NCBI GenBank assembly: GCA_944470555.2
Contig: OX104132.1
Location: 1,468,931-1,532,930, forward strand
DNA length: 64,000 bases
Direction of reading: 5' to 3'
Source: Heterobilharzia americana
Taxonomy: Eukaryota; Platyhelminthes; Trematoda; Strigeidida; Schistosomatidae
Part shown: positions 34,795-47,064 of the stretch, one piece after another
Numbering within the stretch: position 1 is the first letter of the stretch
Layout: each line of letters begins with the position of its first letter
The notes under the pieces: generated by a model
Told to the model about the DNA's origin: nothing
What the model saw: only the letters and a program-made list of their open reading frames with translations
Database searches by the model: none
Translations under genes and position numbers: made by a program

Positions 34795-37700
34795 GGTTTT
34801 CTGTTTGCTAGCTATCCTTTTCTGTTGCTATCATTCCTGACACAGCTCAGTCTGCTTCTCTCCTGTGTCATCTCCTTATACGATGGCGTGTTATCACTTC
34901 TATCCGCTTTTCATTATGTTGTTGACATCACTATAGATATTTTTCTTGCTCCTTCTCCTGTGCTTTCCTACTCTTTTTGATAGCTGACCGAAATATCATT
35001 CCGTTCTCGATAACATCATTCTGTCTAATTCCTGAATGATAGCTTTTTCAGAGTGTTGGCTACTGTCTGACGACACAACATTCGAGGTCCCCAGCAGCAA
35101 TGCAGTCACCCCTTCCCAAATTAAATAACACCCAACCGTCCACCATGTTTTTCACTGCATTTCACTGGATACGCGGGATTTTCCGCACAAAACAGGACTA
35201 GAAACGGGACAACCAACTGATTTACACTAACCTACTAAACATGCACTCGATATGGAAGCTCGAACACCAAATCTGCCACCATGTGGTTGCTACGCACCCT
35301 ACATTTAGAGCTTAGGTACACTGGATGATGCAAGTTTCAGTTCCAACAATTTTAGATTAGTGAACTACTGCAATGGCTGCTGAGCTCCTTTCTGGTGTCC
35401 GCGAGACAACAAAGTGCGCTTGGTGATTACCACCCGTAAACTTAGTTTCAGAACCTACCCAAACTGTAATCTTCACAGATTACTGTCTATTCCGGGTTAG
35501 AAATCATCGACGCCCCACGAGATCTGTTTTCATGGTTCTGGTTTTTGTTGATAGATTATCAATACATTTACTTCTACATAAATATTCGACATATTCCAAG
35601 CACCATACTACATTAAGAAGATAGTCTACGAAACCAAGAGTGAATAAATACACTGAAAGGGCAAAACCCTTCGCAATAATATTGAACAGTTGAGTGTCGC
35701 TATGGTTGTGGTCGAAGTGTTGTGCAACAGCTTATGCATTAAATTCAAGCTACCTAGGAAAAGCGATTGCGGTCTTCAAATAGCTAGGAAGTGCCCCACG
35801 GGGATCTCATTTTAACCAGGAGTATTGATGCCCTGGTTTGAATTTCAAAGATGCTTCGCTGTCTCTCACCACCTTAATCAGGCTATCTTTAGCTAATGTG
35901 TCTTCGTTTCCATGAAGGTATTATAAATACTCCTACACTTAAGCCGTATCCACCTGTCCTCTCAGAAAAAATTCAGTGTTTAGATTCCAATTGTCTTTGA
36001 TTCAACTGCAGGATGAAGCTTCGAGGTGAAAACTACATCAGCATAATAAGCGGATGAGAAACTTAAACTCATATTATGAATTCCTGCCAAGTTTCAATGG
36101 TAAGATAATGATGTACATCGAATGTTAACCAGGATCTATTACATTAAGAGTAAGATACTGCTCCTCACCGAGCATCACGGTTAAGTGTTCGTCTAACCAC
36201 TCGAAAGAAATGCTAGGTGGGGCTGCATTTGTCGGCGCTAAGCATGAAGTATGACATGTGCCTGTATTACTTCTTCTCATCACCTAATTTACTTTACATT
36301 TAGTGCCTTGGCATCATCATAACTTACTCATATGTGTGAAACCGACTTTTCTTATTCGTCAGGACATACTGTCCATCATACTGAAGTAAATGAAGGCTCT
36401 TAGTCAACATCTCAGATATCCCCTCTAATGAAGGCTGATAGCAACTTCATCAGTCCAAGCTGTATTGGTCGTCCGTGAAGTTAAGGTCTGCACAAACAGA
36501 ATACTCCTACGATGTTGCCTGTGTTGCTTGAATCTTCGGAGGTGTGAGAGATTAAACAGGTAGAAGCGTTGCCCAAACCAAAGGGCGGCTTTCAGCACAC
36601 TTACATCGTTGTCGAATTTCGCTGCATAAAACACAGTATAAACTTCGACTCCTAGCCACCAATAGGTCGTCTGAGTAGTGAGTGATGTAGTGCAGGAAAA
36701 TCACTCAGGCTATCTATCGGAACATTTCCTATCCACACGTCTTACTTGTGGGAAGTTTCCTTTTTCTTTAGCAGCGACAGACAGTTAGGCCAAATGCACT
36801 TGGCTTTGCACAGGGCCTCACAGATGGGTTCTCTTCATTTATTTGTCAGTTTATCCACAGCTTTGGCAATAGCCATCAGGTCCGCAAACTGAACTTCAGT
36901 GTTTTCACTCTCAGTATGATGAAATGAACAACGGTTCAAGAAAAGGATACTTCTAGACATTATTCATTTCCTAAGCAATGAATCTATCCAAAGTGCTTAT
37001 TTTTCTAAAAGGGACTTCTTCGTCTAGGGACAAAATGAAACCAACCAAGATGAAACGTTTTCTTGAGAGACTTGGTTTAGCCACCCTTTCCAGGATACGT
37101 CGAAAATTCCGATTTATCTTCAAAAGCCATTTTGTCCGTATTAATTCTACTTTTATTCTTAGAGGCATGTTGGCCTTCAATTATTGCTGCCTTAGATAAC
37201 GTTGCACGGGTACTGGCAAGATAGATGTGTCTTTCAGGGAAATCGGAGGTAACTGCTCGCAAATCAATTAACTTGGTTGCTCAGCACATCTGCAATTGTG
37301 AGAGGATTCAAACAAATGAGGTTTCTTTACTGATGATTAGGGAAGGGATTTGTTTCGTCCCACTGGGACGACTGCCTTGATAAACGCTGCAACGCAAAGA
37401 AGCGCTTGTAGGACTTCTAGCCCTTGACTTCAGCCACCTAGTTGTTAGTTCGTAACAGCATGCTGTTTCCCCAATGGGTACGTGCGTTGAGCAGGATACC
37501 TTATTGATTTGGGATCACCGCAAATCATGGCAGGTATGGTCGCCCCGAAGTTACACAGATTATCCTAGCACACTCCTTCCAACGGCCGATGGTCTTAGTC
37601 TCTAGAGAGCTGCATCACGTTTCATGAGCCTTACAGTACTTCATGCGTCATATCACTAATTACAAGTTCTATTTTGAACTAACCTTCTAGTCTTCGAGTT

Positions 37701-39060
37701 GACGAGAGAATGATTGATATCAGACATGAATGCTAACCGGCCACTTGACAAGTAGCTCGTGTTGATGCAAGATTACGCCACAAAACATGCGTGGTGAATG
37801 AGGAAATGGTCCTGGCCGTTTCACGTAAACTGACACGGTATACAGTTTGTGGGCTTGTGGAGATTTGATGACCCAAGTTGGTGTTCACCATGGAACGATA
37901 TGAGTGAGAGAACCACTAAAATCCCCTAGCATGGGACCCCATGGCAATAAGCACATATCGCACCTCAAAGAATCGAAACCAAAAGCTTTCAGTTTCGCGG
38001 CGAGCGTTTCACCACTCAGCTGCTAGATTGGAGCCCAGAGGCCCAGATTTCCCGACTTCGTGACAAGGCGCAACCGTCATCCAATAATACTGATGAGTGA
38101 CTGTCTTCAGTTACATCTTGGTCCTGCCAATGATCACGAAATCTCTATAAGATTCCTGAGAAATGGATCTCAAAGCAGATTGCTAATACCCAGTGGTCGT
38201 CCGAGTGAGGTCAGTCACCGACGTACAACAACATGACAGTGTTGCAGTCTATGTGGAACCTTAAAAAGGGGAACTTCATAAAAAGTCATCCAGGTCAGCA
38301 ACGAATTCAGTCCAGCCCAGCTAACAAAAAGCAATACTATATTTGTACTGAGAACTCATATGACTAACTACCCATTATTCTACTGTCGTCAAAAAGGAAA
38401 AAGAAATCGATGGATAAGAAGCACCGGTGTCGCTGGAGGAATCAACTTGGAGACATTTCATTTCCTACCGGACCATAGATGTCTGGCATTCAAAAGATAT
38501 GTAGTCAGCAAATGCAGTTGAAAAACAGATTTCAAAGTCAGTTCAGGAATCTGTTTCGTTACAGGCATAAAAACATCATCAGGGTAAGGCAGAAGACGTG
38601 AACTTGGGACGATATGAAAATACCATAAGTGAAAAACTATAATGCTGTGTGATAACTCACTGTTTTTAGGGGGAAAAAATAAATATCCTGGTGACGTCAA
38701 GAGCTACATTTGTTGGCAGTATCAGGTGAAGCTGAAGCCCCAGTACTTAATTCAGCTTCGCCGTAATCTTGCCAACAATATACAGCACGTCTTAGTTATG
38801 GTAGTATCCCAGTCAACAAAGGTGTACATAATGAATTTTTAAAATGCTGAGAAATACTCCTCAGATTACACCAGACGTCTGATTGGTTTATAAATGATAT
38901 AGAAACGATGAAACGAATTAGTCGTTGTGGTGAAATATGAAAGGCTTTTGGATTAATATCATTTACATTTAAAGACATTACAAAATTTTCTCGCAGAGTT
39001 GTTTGGTTAAACCTAGGTCAAATACATTTTGTTTAAGTTTACGTTTAGGGCGGTTGTCTG
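34795..39060. other. No recognised gene upstream of RPL24
   Basis: No frame over 80 codons carries a recognised motif. Short opposing frames at 36971-37262 are antisense shadows of each other. This is presumably intergenic and includes the unmapped promoter of the ribosomal protein gene at its right end. Confidence 0.4.
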
Positions 39061-39067
39061 CACGAGG

Positions 39068-39072
39068 ATGAA
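39068..39072 (+). CDS. RPL24: Candidate first coding exon of RPL24 (ATG AA)
   Basis: The eL24 exon at 39996 must be preceded by ATG plus two bases of a lysine codon. ATGAA followed by GTAGGTG, a usable 5' splice site, occurs at 39068. Joining it to the acceptor TTTTAG at 39990-39995 gives [10 protein letters not shown], close to the conserved MKVE(L/V)CS(F/Y)SG start of eL24. The implied intron is about 923 nt. The five-base match alone is weak evidence; another ATGAA upstream could serve. Confidence 0.45.
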
Positions 39073-39995
39073 GTAGGTGTCGACCACGTTTTGCAGTAGT
39101 TAGTTCTTTTTATTGTTTTTTATACTCGACATCGGTTAGTTCTACACATAACTTGAGATGAAATCATGGTGATGGTGATAGTCTGCTTAGGGTGTACTAA
39201 GTATTTTGGAGTCAAACTGCTATAATAAGACCGCAATACGATTTTTGGAATTTTTCATGTCTTGTTATAAAACTTAATCCGTTGTAATAGTCTTCTTTCG
39301 TCATGGCTATACGGAATCTGAAAAGCTGGCAAGTAGCTTTTCATTGCTTACCTAATGTTGAAAGGTACTTTTGAGTGCAGTTCATGTGTCTCGATAACTT
39401 TTACTGTAGTTGTGTGGCATCTTTTGATGCCGTATCTATCAAAGCCACAGTGTTCTGCATCAGCCTGTATAGCAAATAATACTTAGAGCACCACACTTGT
39501 TCTGTCGTATCATCAAATTTACTTGTATTATTTGAGTCGAGATGTGTATATAAAGAAGTATTGATGTAGTCTAACATTTAGGTGTTTTAGTGGGCGCACG
39601 TCTGTGTAACCTTGTCTTTCAGGTCGCACAACTGCGTAACGGTCGGAAACCCCAGCAAATGTAGTTCCTATCACATTCCGTGAAATTGAGAATTGTAGTT
39701 GGTATACTAAAACACCCTAGAAATCAATCTTGCCACACTAATTGACAAAGGATAGAGAGCCTGAAAATGTCTTGAGGATTATCCTCGTTACCACCTTGTT
39801 CGTTTATCCAGTTGAGTTGCAGCTTAAAGACCTTTGTATCTGAGTTGAAGGTCTACTTTGTAGTAACTTGATCGTCGTACTTCTAATGGTAAACCCTGTT
39901 TAGTAGCCGGTTGACGTAAGTCACGTCAAACGACGAGGTGTTTGGAATACTATGCTTTTGCTTGTTGCAAGCTATTGACTGCCTACAAATTTTAG

Positions 39996-40319
39996 GTTGG
40001 AAGTGTGTTCCTATAGTGGTTTCAAGGTCTACCCAGGTCATGGCAAACGGGCTATTCGTACTGATGGGCGTGGGTTTTATTTCATAAATGGGAAATGTGA
40101 GCGTTCCCACTATCTTAAACGCAATCCTCGAGAGGTCAATTGGACAATCCTCTATCGACGAAAGTACAAGAAAGGTGTAAGTGAGGAACAAGCCAAGAAG
40201 CGGACGAAACGCGTAACTAAAAGTGCTCGTGCCATCGCTGGTGCTAGTTTAGCTGAGATAATGGCCAAACGGAATCAGAAACCTGAAGTTCGTAAAGCCA
40301 TGCGTGATCAAGCCATACG
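39996..40319 (+). CDS. RPL24: Ribosomal protein eL24, main exon
   Basis: Encodes [18 protein letters not shown], then [38 protein letters not shown], and [20 protein letters not shown] up to QAIR. This is the nearly complete conserved eL24 fold of the 60S subunit: the Cys/Ser-Gly-His zinc-ribbon-like start, the YPGHG turn, the NW(T)ILYRR core and the invariant [19 protein letters not shown] helix. It is bounded by a TTTTAG acceptor and a GTAAGT donor, so this is a spliced gene locus and not a retrocopy. It is the only host gene recognised in the window. Composition is less AT-rich than its surroundings. Confidence 0.95.
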
Positions 40320-40352
40320 GTAAGTCTGATTTCTCCATATATGGTGTTGTAG
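40320..40352 (+). other. RPL24: 33-nt micro-intron in RPL24
   Basis: GTAAGT...TTGTAG exactly interrupts the codon between ATACG and A, restoring IRAAKEKQKQKE. Very short 5'-side introns of this size are characteristic of schistosome genes. The splice sites are canonical at both ends, and the conserved protein sequence continues in frame only if it is removed. Confidence 0.9.
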
Positions 40353-40499
40353 AGCTGCTAAAGAAAAGCAAAAGCAGAAAGAAGTTGAGAAAAAAGTCAA
40401 GAAGGTGGAGAAAAAGAAACCCAAGTTGCTGCTGTTGGTAAACAGAAGGCCGCAAAAATTACTCAGAAGGCTGCTCCAAGGGTTGGTGGAAAGCGATAA
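40353..40499 (+). CDS. RPL24: Ribosomal protein eL24, last exon with a one-base deletion
   Basis: Continues AAKEKQKQKEVEKKVKKVEKKKP (lysine-rich tail) to 40422. After that the conserved ending is found only in the next frame, from GTT at 40425: VAAVGKQKAAKITQ, then KAAPRVGGKR and TAA at 40497-40499. The PRVGGKR C-terminus is typical of eL24. One base, most simply a G of an AAG GTT pair at 40423-40425, is missing. In the uncorrected frame the protein would run on to a stop near 40543 with an unrelated tail. Either a sequence error or a genuine lesion would explain it. Confidence 0.9.
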
Positions 40500-40875
40500 G
40501 CCACATGTTTTGTTACTTATAATTTGGATAAATCACTCCAGATAAATGTTTTCTTCTATACGCCGTCGGGAAACTCATTCTTTAGAATGCTACATTGATG
40601 TTAGGACACTTCCAACATATGTGCTTTCGATAATATTTTATATGGTTATCACGGTGTTAAAAAATATCGGAACTGATGTTCATTATACGAGGTTTGTCGC
40701 TAACGGGAACCTCACGAGGTTTTTAGTCGATCTCTATTTGTCTGTAGTAATAGCAAAAGTTGGATCTGTTTGGACGAAGGCTGTGAACAAACCAAAAGCG
40801 CCATCATCGCGTGGAGTTACTGACTGTTGGTCTGATCTGTGTAAGAACATGTAGACTGAAGGCCTGATGCCTGCA
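40500..40875 (+). other. RPL24 3' flank, no second gene supported
   Basis: A 102-codon frame at 40546-40854 starts 46 nt after the RPL24 stop. It shows no known motif and has atypical composition, so it is not called as a gene. No canonical AATAAA was found right after the stop; ATAAAT-type variants occur near 40530 and 40543. Confidence 0.4.
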
Positions 40876-40884
40876 AAAAGATTG

Positions 40885-41110
40885 TATTCAGTGGTTGAAG
40901 ACTCGTAAGACACGACAGAGAACTGAAGACGATGGCGCAGACGTATACTCTCTTTGATGTCCTCTAAAGCTTGAATGTTTGCACCAGGCTTTCTCTTCTA
41001 ATTGTTTCTCCCATTCAGCTTCGTTTATTTTCTGTCCACCTGATCTTTTTATGTTACTACTGAGTGTGACAGCTTGAACCGATCCACTCCTGTCTGTGTT
41101 CGTCATTTCG
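40885..41110 (+). repeat. Second-family non-LTR 3' tail fragment
   Basis: A broken plus-strand frame ends in a DDGADVYSL-like C-terminus. It is followed by a tail with the GAGTGTGACAGCTTGAACCGAT motif that also ends the copies near 47000 and 54330. RTE copy H starts immediately after it. Confidence 0.5.
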
Positions 41111-44100
41111 TTATTACTATTATTTTCCCTTGAGTTCCTAGTGGAACATAGGGCTTCAGTAGCACATAGCCATTGCACTCTCTTCTCTGCAGTCTATTGA
41201 ATCTTATCCCAAGACTGCACACAAGCTTTCATTTCTTCCTCACATCTGCATCTCACCCTCGCCTCGGACTACCAGCTTGTCGTTTCCCACTTGCATTCCA
41301 TTCGAGGCCCTGGCCTGGTGCGCGATGTCCCCAACCGGCCTTCTCAGTGTATGCTCAATCCATCTCCACTTCCTGGTTCCATATATTTGTTGAGTGATAG
41401 GTTCTTGCTTCGTTGCCAGAGTTCTCTGTTGCTTATTCTTTCCGGCCTTCTCATCTCATCTTCAGTGTCAGTATCGAGTGAGCGTAGGTGGCAGCTGTTC
41501 ATGATGAATATCTGTAGTTTGTTGGGAATGCTTTTCGTGACGCGCCAAGTTTCTGAACCATCACATAGAAGCACTGACTCACTTGACTGAATTGGTGTTG
41601 AAAATCCTGATCTTGTTCACGAATTGTGCTGAGTACAGCAGGTCTCCACACTAGTTTCAGAGTGATGAAACCCTATCTTTCTGATGCTGTCTGGCTTTAA
41701 CATCCTCATCTGTGCCTGTGCAGCTGGGAAGGTGAAAGCGACAACTTCCTTTAGGTTCCTTCTGTTCATGGTGATTGGTGCTTGTTGTTGTTGGTTGTGT
41801 ATCTTCATCACCTCTGTCTTCTCTACTTTCACCTGAAAGAAGTCCCATCTTCGCTCCCCCCCTTCGCTGCCTCTTCTGCCAACTTGTTGGTTTTTGCCTG
41901 TTGATCTTCAAGTTTGTACAACAAGATATTAGACATGAATCATCATTGGCGAAATTCAAATCCTCTAGGGTCTTTCCACCGGTCAAATAACGTATACCCA
42001 TCTCGCTCCTCATAGTTGTCTGTTGCATGGTCCGGTCCAATCCAGTCGACCACAGTCAGGAAGGTCATCAGTGATAGTAGGCGGCAACCTTTTCTCACTC
42101 CTTCCTGTCTTCACTCCGAAGGCATCACTAGCTATCCATAGTGTTGTGAATCACTTGGCATGTACCATCATATAGCATATAGCTACTGCTGAATGAGGTT
42201 GATAAACGTTTGTGGCACTAAAATCATAGTGTTGGAGCAGTTTCCAAATTACTTCTCGGTTGACGCTGTCGAAGGCCGTTTCAAAATCAACGAAGTTGAG
42301 GTAGAGAGTTGACTGCCATTTTGTGCTCTTCTATGATGATGCGCAGCGTACCGTTGCAATTTGACCCAAACATGATTTGTTCTTACTAAAGTTGGCTAGC
42401 CTTTTCTGGTCGTAATTTTGAATCCAGCGCATCGTTTAGTCTCTCCAGGATGACGCGGCTTAATATTTTCCTTCGAGTGGACAGCACTATGATTCCACGG
42501 CAGTTCTTGCAAAGACTTAGGTCGCCCTTCTTCGGGAGTTTGACAAGGTAGCCCTTCTTACAATCTGCAGGTGCCTTCCCTTCCTTCCAGACCTTCTGCA
42601 ATAGAGGTGTGAGCATATCCGCTGTTGTTTCTGCATCCGCTCTCAGTGCTTCCGGCGGGATTCCATCTGTTCCTGCTGCTTTCTCAAGTTTCAGCAGTTT
42701 TATGGCATCGACGTCTTCGGCTATTGTTGGAGAGCTTGTATTCACTTGTAATTCTGCTGTTGCTGATGGTATTTCTGAACGGGTTGCAGGTGGTCGATTC
42801 AAGAGATTTTTGAAGTGGTTAGCTCATTGTTTCCTTTGTTTCTCGTCTTTGGTAACTAGCTTTCCTTCACTATCTTTCATTGGTTTCGTCTGAGTTGATC
42901 TCTTTCTGGATATCAACCTGGTTATTTGATATAATGTTGTCAGGTCTGTGTTTCTGCTACCTGCAGCCTGTTCTGCTTCACTTGCCAGTGTGTCGTAAAA
43001 GTGTCTTTTGTGTTTGCGTGCACTCTTCTTCACTTCTTTGTCGAGTGTAGTACCGTATAGGTTGTATTTAGTTCCTCTTTCCTTGTTCATCCTTGCACTG
43101 GTTTATCTTCTGCTTCACCATCTTCCTCTCCCTCTCTATCAGCTTCCGTGTTACGTTGAGATGCATGCATTATTTTCTCTCTTCTTCCTTCCTAATACGG
43201 TGATGCAGGTTTCCTTCCACATCTCTTTCGAAGAGTTCCAGTTTCATTCACACAGGTTTCTTTACGGATGATGCTTAGTGCTTCCTTTTTTTTGATAGCT
43301 GACGTGAAGATGTCCTTCGTAGTTTCGTCTTCAGTTCAGATTTCTTCTGGGTGTTGAACTTGACAGTGGCCTATAACCAACTTTTGTGACTTTCAACTTG
43401 ATTTGAAGGTTCCTTGCACTAGATAGTGAGTGGTGTGAACCCCATCTGCTCCCCTTCGATTGTGTCAGTAGGCTGCGTTCCACTTCTTGAGATTGAGATT
43501 AATTCGATCTGATTTTTAGTATAGTCTGTCCATGTGGTGAAATCGAATCACTTCACTTTGTGATATTTGTGTTTGTACACTCTACTTCGAATCATTAGGT
43601 TATGAATGCACAGAAGCCTGCAAACAGTTCTCCATTCATTCATTTTGCCGAGTGCTTCTCTACCGATATGAGTTCTCTTCCTGTGTGTCGCTCCGAGTTT
43701 GGCATTCATGTCGCCCATTAGAATTTGATGTCGCCGTCTGGCTTGGGGTCTTGCCAGTACTGATTGCAGTTGTCTTTTTCTTGATCTGCATTATTTGTTG
43801 GCGCTTAACACTGACTGATTCTGACTTCCTATGACAGCCACTCCCTCCGTGTGATCATAGTTGTCGTCTGGGTGGGAATATTGTAGTAGATTATTGATTC
43901 TCCAGTTGACAGTTTGGAGAGTCCATTCGATCTGCTTTCGCAGAATCCTAGCACTTCCACGCCGTACCTCATCTTTTGCAATTTGGGCAGCCTTGCTAGG
44001 TTCACGCATGGTGCAGACATTCTATGTGCGCATGTTCACTTTTGCTTTCATCTAGAGAAGACATATCGGCCGACTGGCTTTCGCCAACCAGCGTCACTCC

Positions 44101-44260
44101 GACAAGGAATCAGTTTGTTTTTATTTTTTATGATTTCTTTGTGCTTTGAAGTTTGTTTAGGGATTGGATTGGTTTTACGGGGTAGGGTTGCTAACCTTAA
44201 CTTTCCCTCCTTATCCGGGCTTGAGACAGGTTAGTAACTAGTTAACCAGATGAGGTTAGG
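41111..44260 (-). mobile_element. Near full-length RTE retrotransposon (copy H)
   Basis: Minus-strand element from an (ATT)n tail at 41111 to the 5' terminal GTTAACTAGTTACT repeat near 44245. The RT part encodes AAGTDGIPPEALRADAE, VKLPKKGD and LDSKLRPE, then breaks where copy D continues. The palm reads LEDLNFANDDSCL, a disrupted FADD. The endonuclease part (43560-44020) is shortened and broken, with only ILRKQIEW, YSHPDDN and similar fragments kept. Short deletions are numerous. About 1.5 kb of it (roughly 41484-43060) is almost identical to copy I at 54832-56395. Confidence 0.9.
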
Positions 44261-44274
44261 CATTAAAGGTGTTA

Positions 44275-47060
44275 ATCTGAAGTGATACACATCATATTCA
44301 CTATGCTGGTGGTGCTAGGCCGTCATTAACCCAACTTACCGACAACATTTCTGTAGTCTAACGTCCCATCCGAACTTAGATTGATTGGTTGTCTCTGATA
44401 ACTGCCTTGTGGTGGTCAGGCTTGTATATCGCAATTACCCAACAAGCTACATTGGCTGGAACTCTTGTTATCTCGAGCTTCAATCATGCCTGAAAGGTTT
44501 ATTGGATAGTGGTTACCAAAACGGCAGTCCGTCAGGTGAATTGCTACACTGCTAATCTGGTGGGCTGTGACCACATAACAATGTTACTTGTGGATGACCA
44601 CCAGTCCCACGCCAAAACCTTCCCTGTGGGAAAGAGAAAGTAAAAAGGATTAGCACCCAAAACAGTACACTCCTTCCTTAACTGCGGTCTTCCGTTGCTG
44701 GCGTTATGGGCGTCCTACATCCAGCGTTAGAACAATGAAATCACAGCAACAATCCTTAAAATGCTGTGTCAGGCCTCAAGCAGATGTCCTATAAGCTCTA
44801 TGGTAACACGAATCTTCTCTTCCATTATATTGTTTTGTTCCTACATATAAACTGTACTTTTTTATTATCATTTTCACTTTTTCTTCATCTTAACTCATCT
44901 GCCCTCCATTGTTTAGACTGGACTGTATTGGATCGCTAAAAAGTTGTCCCCATAAAGGTATCCTCCAGGACGCCTCATCTGACAGCTGTTCTGAAACCTC
45001 TCATATCGTCCGAGCTCGTCACCAACGTTTTCACCCTGAAGCAGATCAGACAATAGGCAAGTGTGGCTAGGACTCTGAAAAACTTCACTAGCGATGTGTG
45101 CTACGTTTCTAAGACCCGCATGCAAAGTCACTGTGATGTGTTTTGCATTAGCTTCCCATCTGTCAGCTTTGAAAGTATGTTTCATGTGCGCCTCAGGAGC
45201 CTTTGGCATAGGCAACTTGCCTCGATGTTGAACTAGGCGCTCATGCTGAGGATGCACTACTCGACTGAATCCCCATCAACAGTCGTCTGTGTGCTGTTTA
45301 TCTCGAGTAAAAGCAGTCGGCTAGAGTAGCGATGTCTGTTTGTTGTCTCTGCCTATGCTCAGTCGTATTGCAACTAACGATGAATTCTATCGTCAACTGA
45401 GTGATAGCCAAATGCGGTCGTCAGATATAGTAGTGTTAGCTGAGTCCTTGAATGTGTAGGTCGGGCGTCTAGGCTCAGATGAGGGTCGTTTAGGTGATCA
45501 ATGAGGACTAGTTAGACCCAGGTCGGATAATGGAGATCGTCTTCTGCAGTTTTGGTTAGATCACAACCTATTTCTAGCCAACACTAACTTCTTGCAGATC
45601 CCTCGCCTGGACCCCAGATAAATCACATTGGAATCAGCTACCGATGACGTGGGTATATACACGATTACCACTCCGTACTGAATACTCGTCTGGACTCTGA
45701 CTATGCTTCAGTATTTGCTAAGCTGGTTTCGCGTTTTGGTGTCATCAAAACTGTCGTCCTAAACAGGTCGATGCAAGCAAATTGCAGCTAAATACCAATC
45801 CGAGCTGGATTTGAGGCCAGCTGCCGGTGCTTCAGAAAGTGTAGAGGAGCATTGGCGGCTCTTGGAGAACACCATAAAAATGGAGAGTGAGACCATTTAC
45901 GTCTTGGAAGAATGTCGCTCTAACAAACACTACATCTCCGCTAGCTCCGTGTAACTTCTCGACGGCCATTTTGGCGGATGGTGAGTACAATAGGTTGCGT
46001 GTGTTACGGAAGATTATGCAAGGACTATGAACTTGGGTTGTCAGAACTCGCGAGTGAGATGGAAGCAGTAGTTGCATCTGATAATAGTTGGAAGTTGTTT
46101 CAGCTCATCTGAACCACTGGTAGCAAGAAATCAGGTATCGTTGAGACCATCTGTGCTGCAGGCAGTACGCTGATATACAATGTTCAAAGACGCCTGGGAC
46201 GTCGGATGGAGCACCTCGAAAAGCATTTTAGCTGGTCCTAGCGTAAGGATAGGGAGTTAAGTGGTGGCATGTGTGGACGACTTCACTTACTTGGGAAGTC
46301 GCATTAGCCCGAACCGGCTAGTTGGTGAGAAAATCCCCGCTGGGATACAAACGCCCCGTTTGGCATTTGCCAACTTGCATTACATGTGGCGCTTGTGAGA
46401 CATCCGACTACCTATCAAAGGACGACCATACTTCACCGCAGTTCGTTCGCTCCTGTTGTACGGCGGAGACATGAACGTTAGAAGTAGAAGATATGAAGCG
46501 ATTACTGGGTTCTGATCACAGATGTCTTCGTAGCATTGCTACTGTTCGGTGGGTTCACCGTGTGAGCATTGTCGAAACCAGGCTACGGGTAGGCAAGTCA
46601 ATTGGTAAGGTTATGAACCTTCATCGATTGAGATAGTTTGGAGGTGCAGTGCGCATGCTGGGTTACCGCCAATCTTCCTCGAGGTGCCATGACAAGTTGG
46701 ATTGGGTTGGAAAAGGGTTCAGGGTGACCAAACCAAGTCATGGCACCAGTCGATGACGTGTGTTATTGTTGACCTGAGCCTTGTGGCGGGATGTGGACTA
46801 TCTGGTTGGGGTCCACTAGACGAAAGGAATCAGTGGTTGAAGTGTTGATATGGCTGAAAATCGATCACAATAGCGCAGATGCTTTGGTATCTTCTAGAGC
46901 TTGAACATCCTCACTAACCATTATCTTCAGACTATTTGCTCTCTCACACAACTCTGTCTACTGTGATATGTATCTTTTTATCCATCTTTCCTTTGTATAC
47001 TACCATGGTGAGGTGTGGCAACTTGAGGCTCTGGATGATGCATCGATGTTCAGGTCTACA
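44275..47060 (+). mobile_element. Second-family non-LTR element with internal RT deletion
   Basis: Plus strand, 5' flank from about 44275. Broken frames between 45290 and 45790 encode RCLFVVSAYAQS, MEIVFCSFG (the NGDRLLQF-type stretch) and LANTNF, all parts of an APE endonuclease. Next come KLFQLI, SGIVETICAAG and RRMEHLEKHFSW (46090-46240). After that, where the RT should follow, the sequence jumps directly to CVDDFTYLGSRISPNRL (46268-46320), FTAVRSLLLYG and the C-terminal region. The catalytic RT core is therefore missing. The 3' tail ends near 47060 with GGTGTGGCAACTTG. The opposing frame at 44913-45257 is an antisense shadow. Confidence 0.65.
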
Positions 47061-47064
47061 GGTT

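Noticed and set aside
40546..40854. 102-codon frame right after RPL24
   Set aside because: No motif, no splice or start context, and no similarity recognised. Likely chance frame in 3' flank.
44913..45257. 114-codon minus-strand frame
   Set aside because: Antisense to the endonuclease region of the second-family element on the plus strand. No motif in its own frame.
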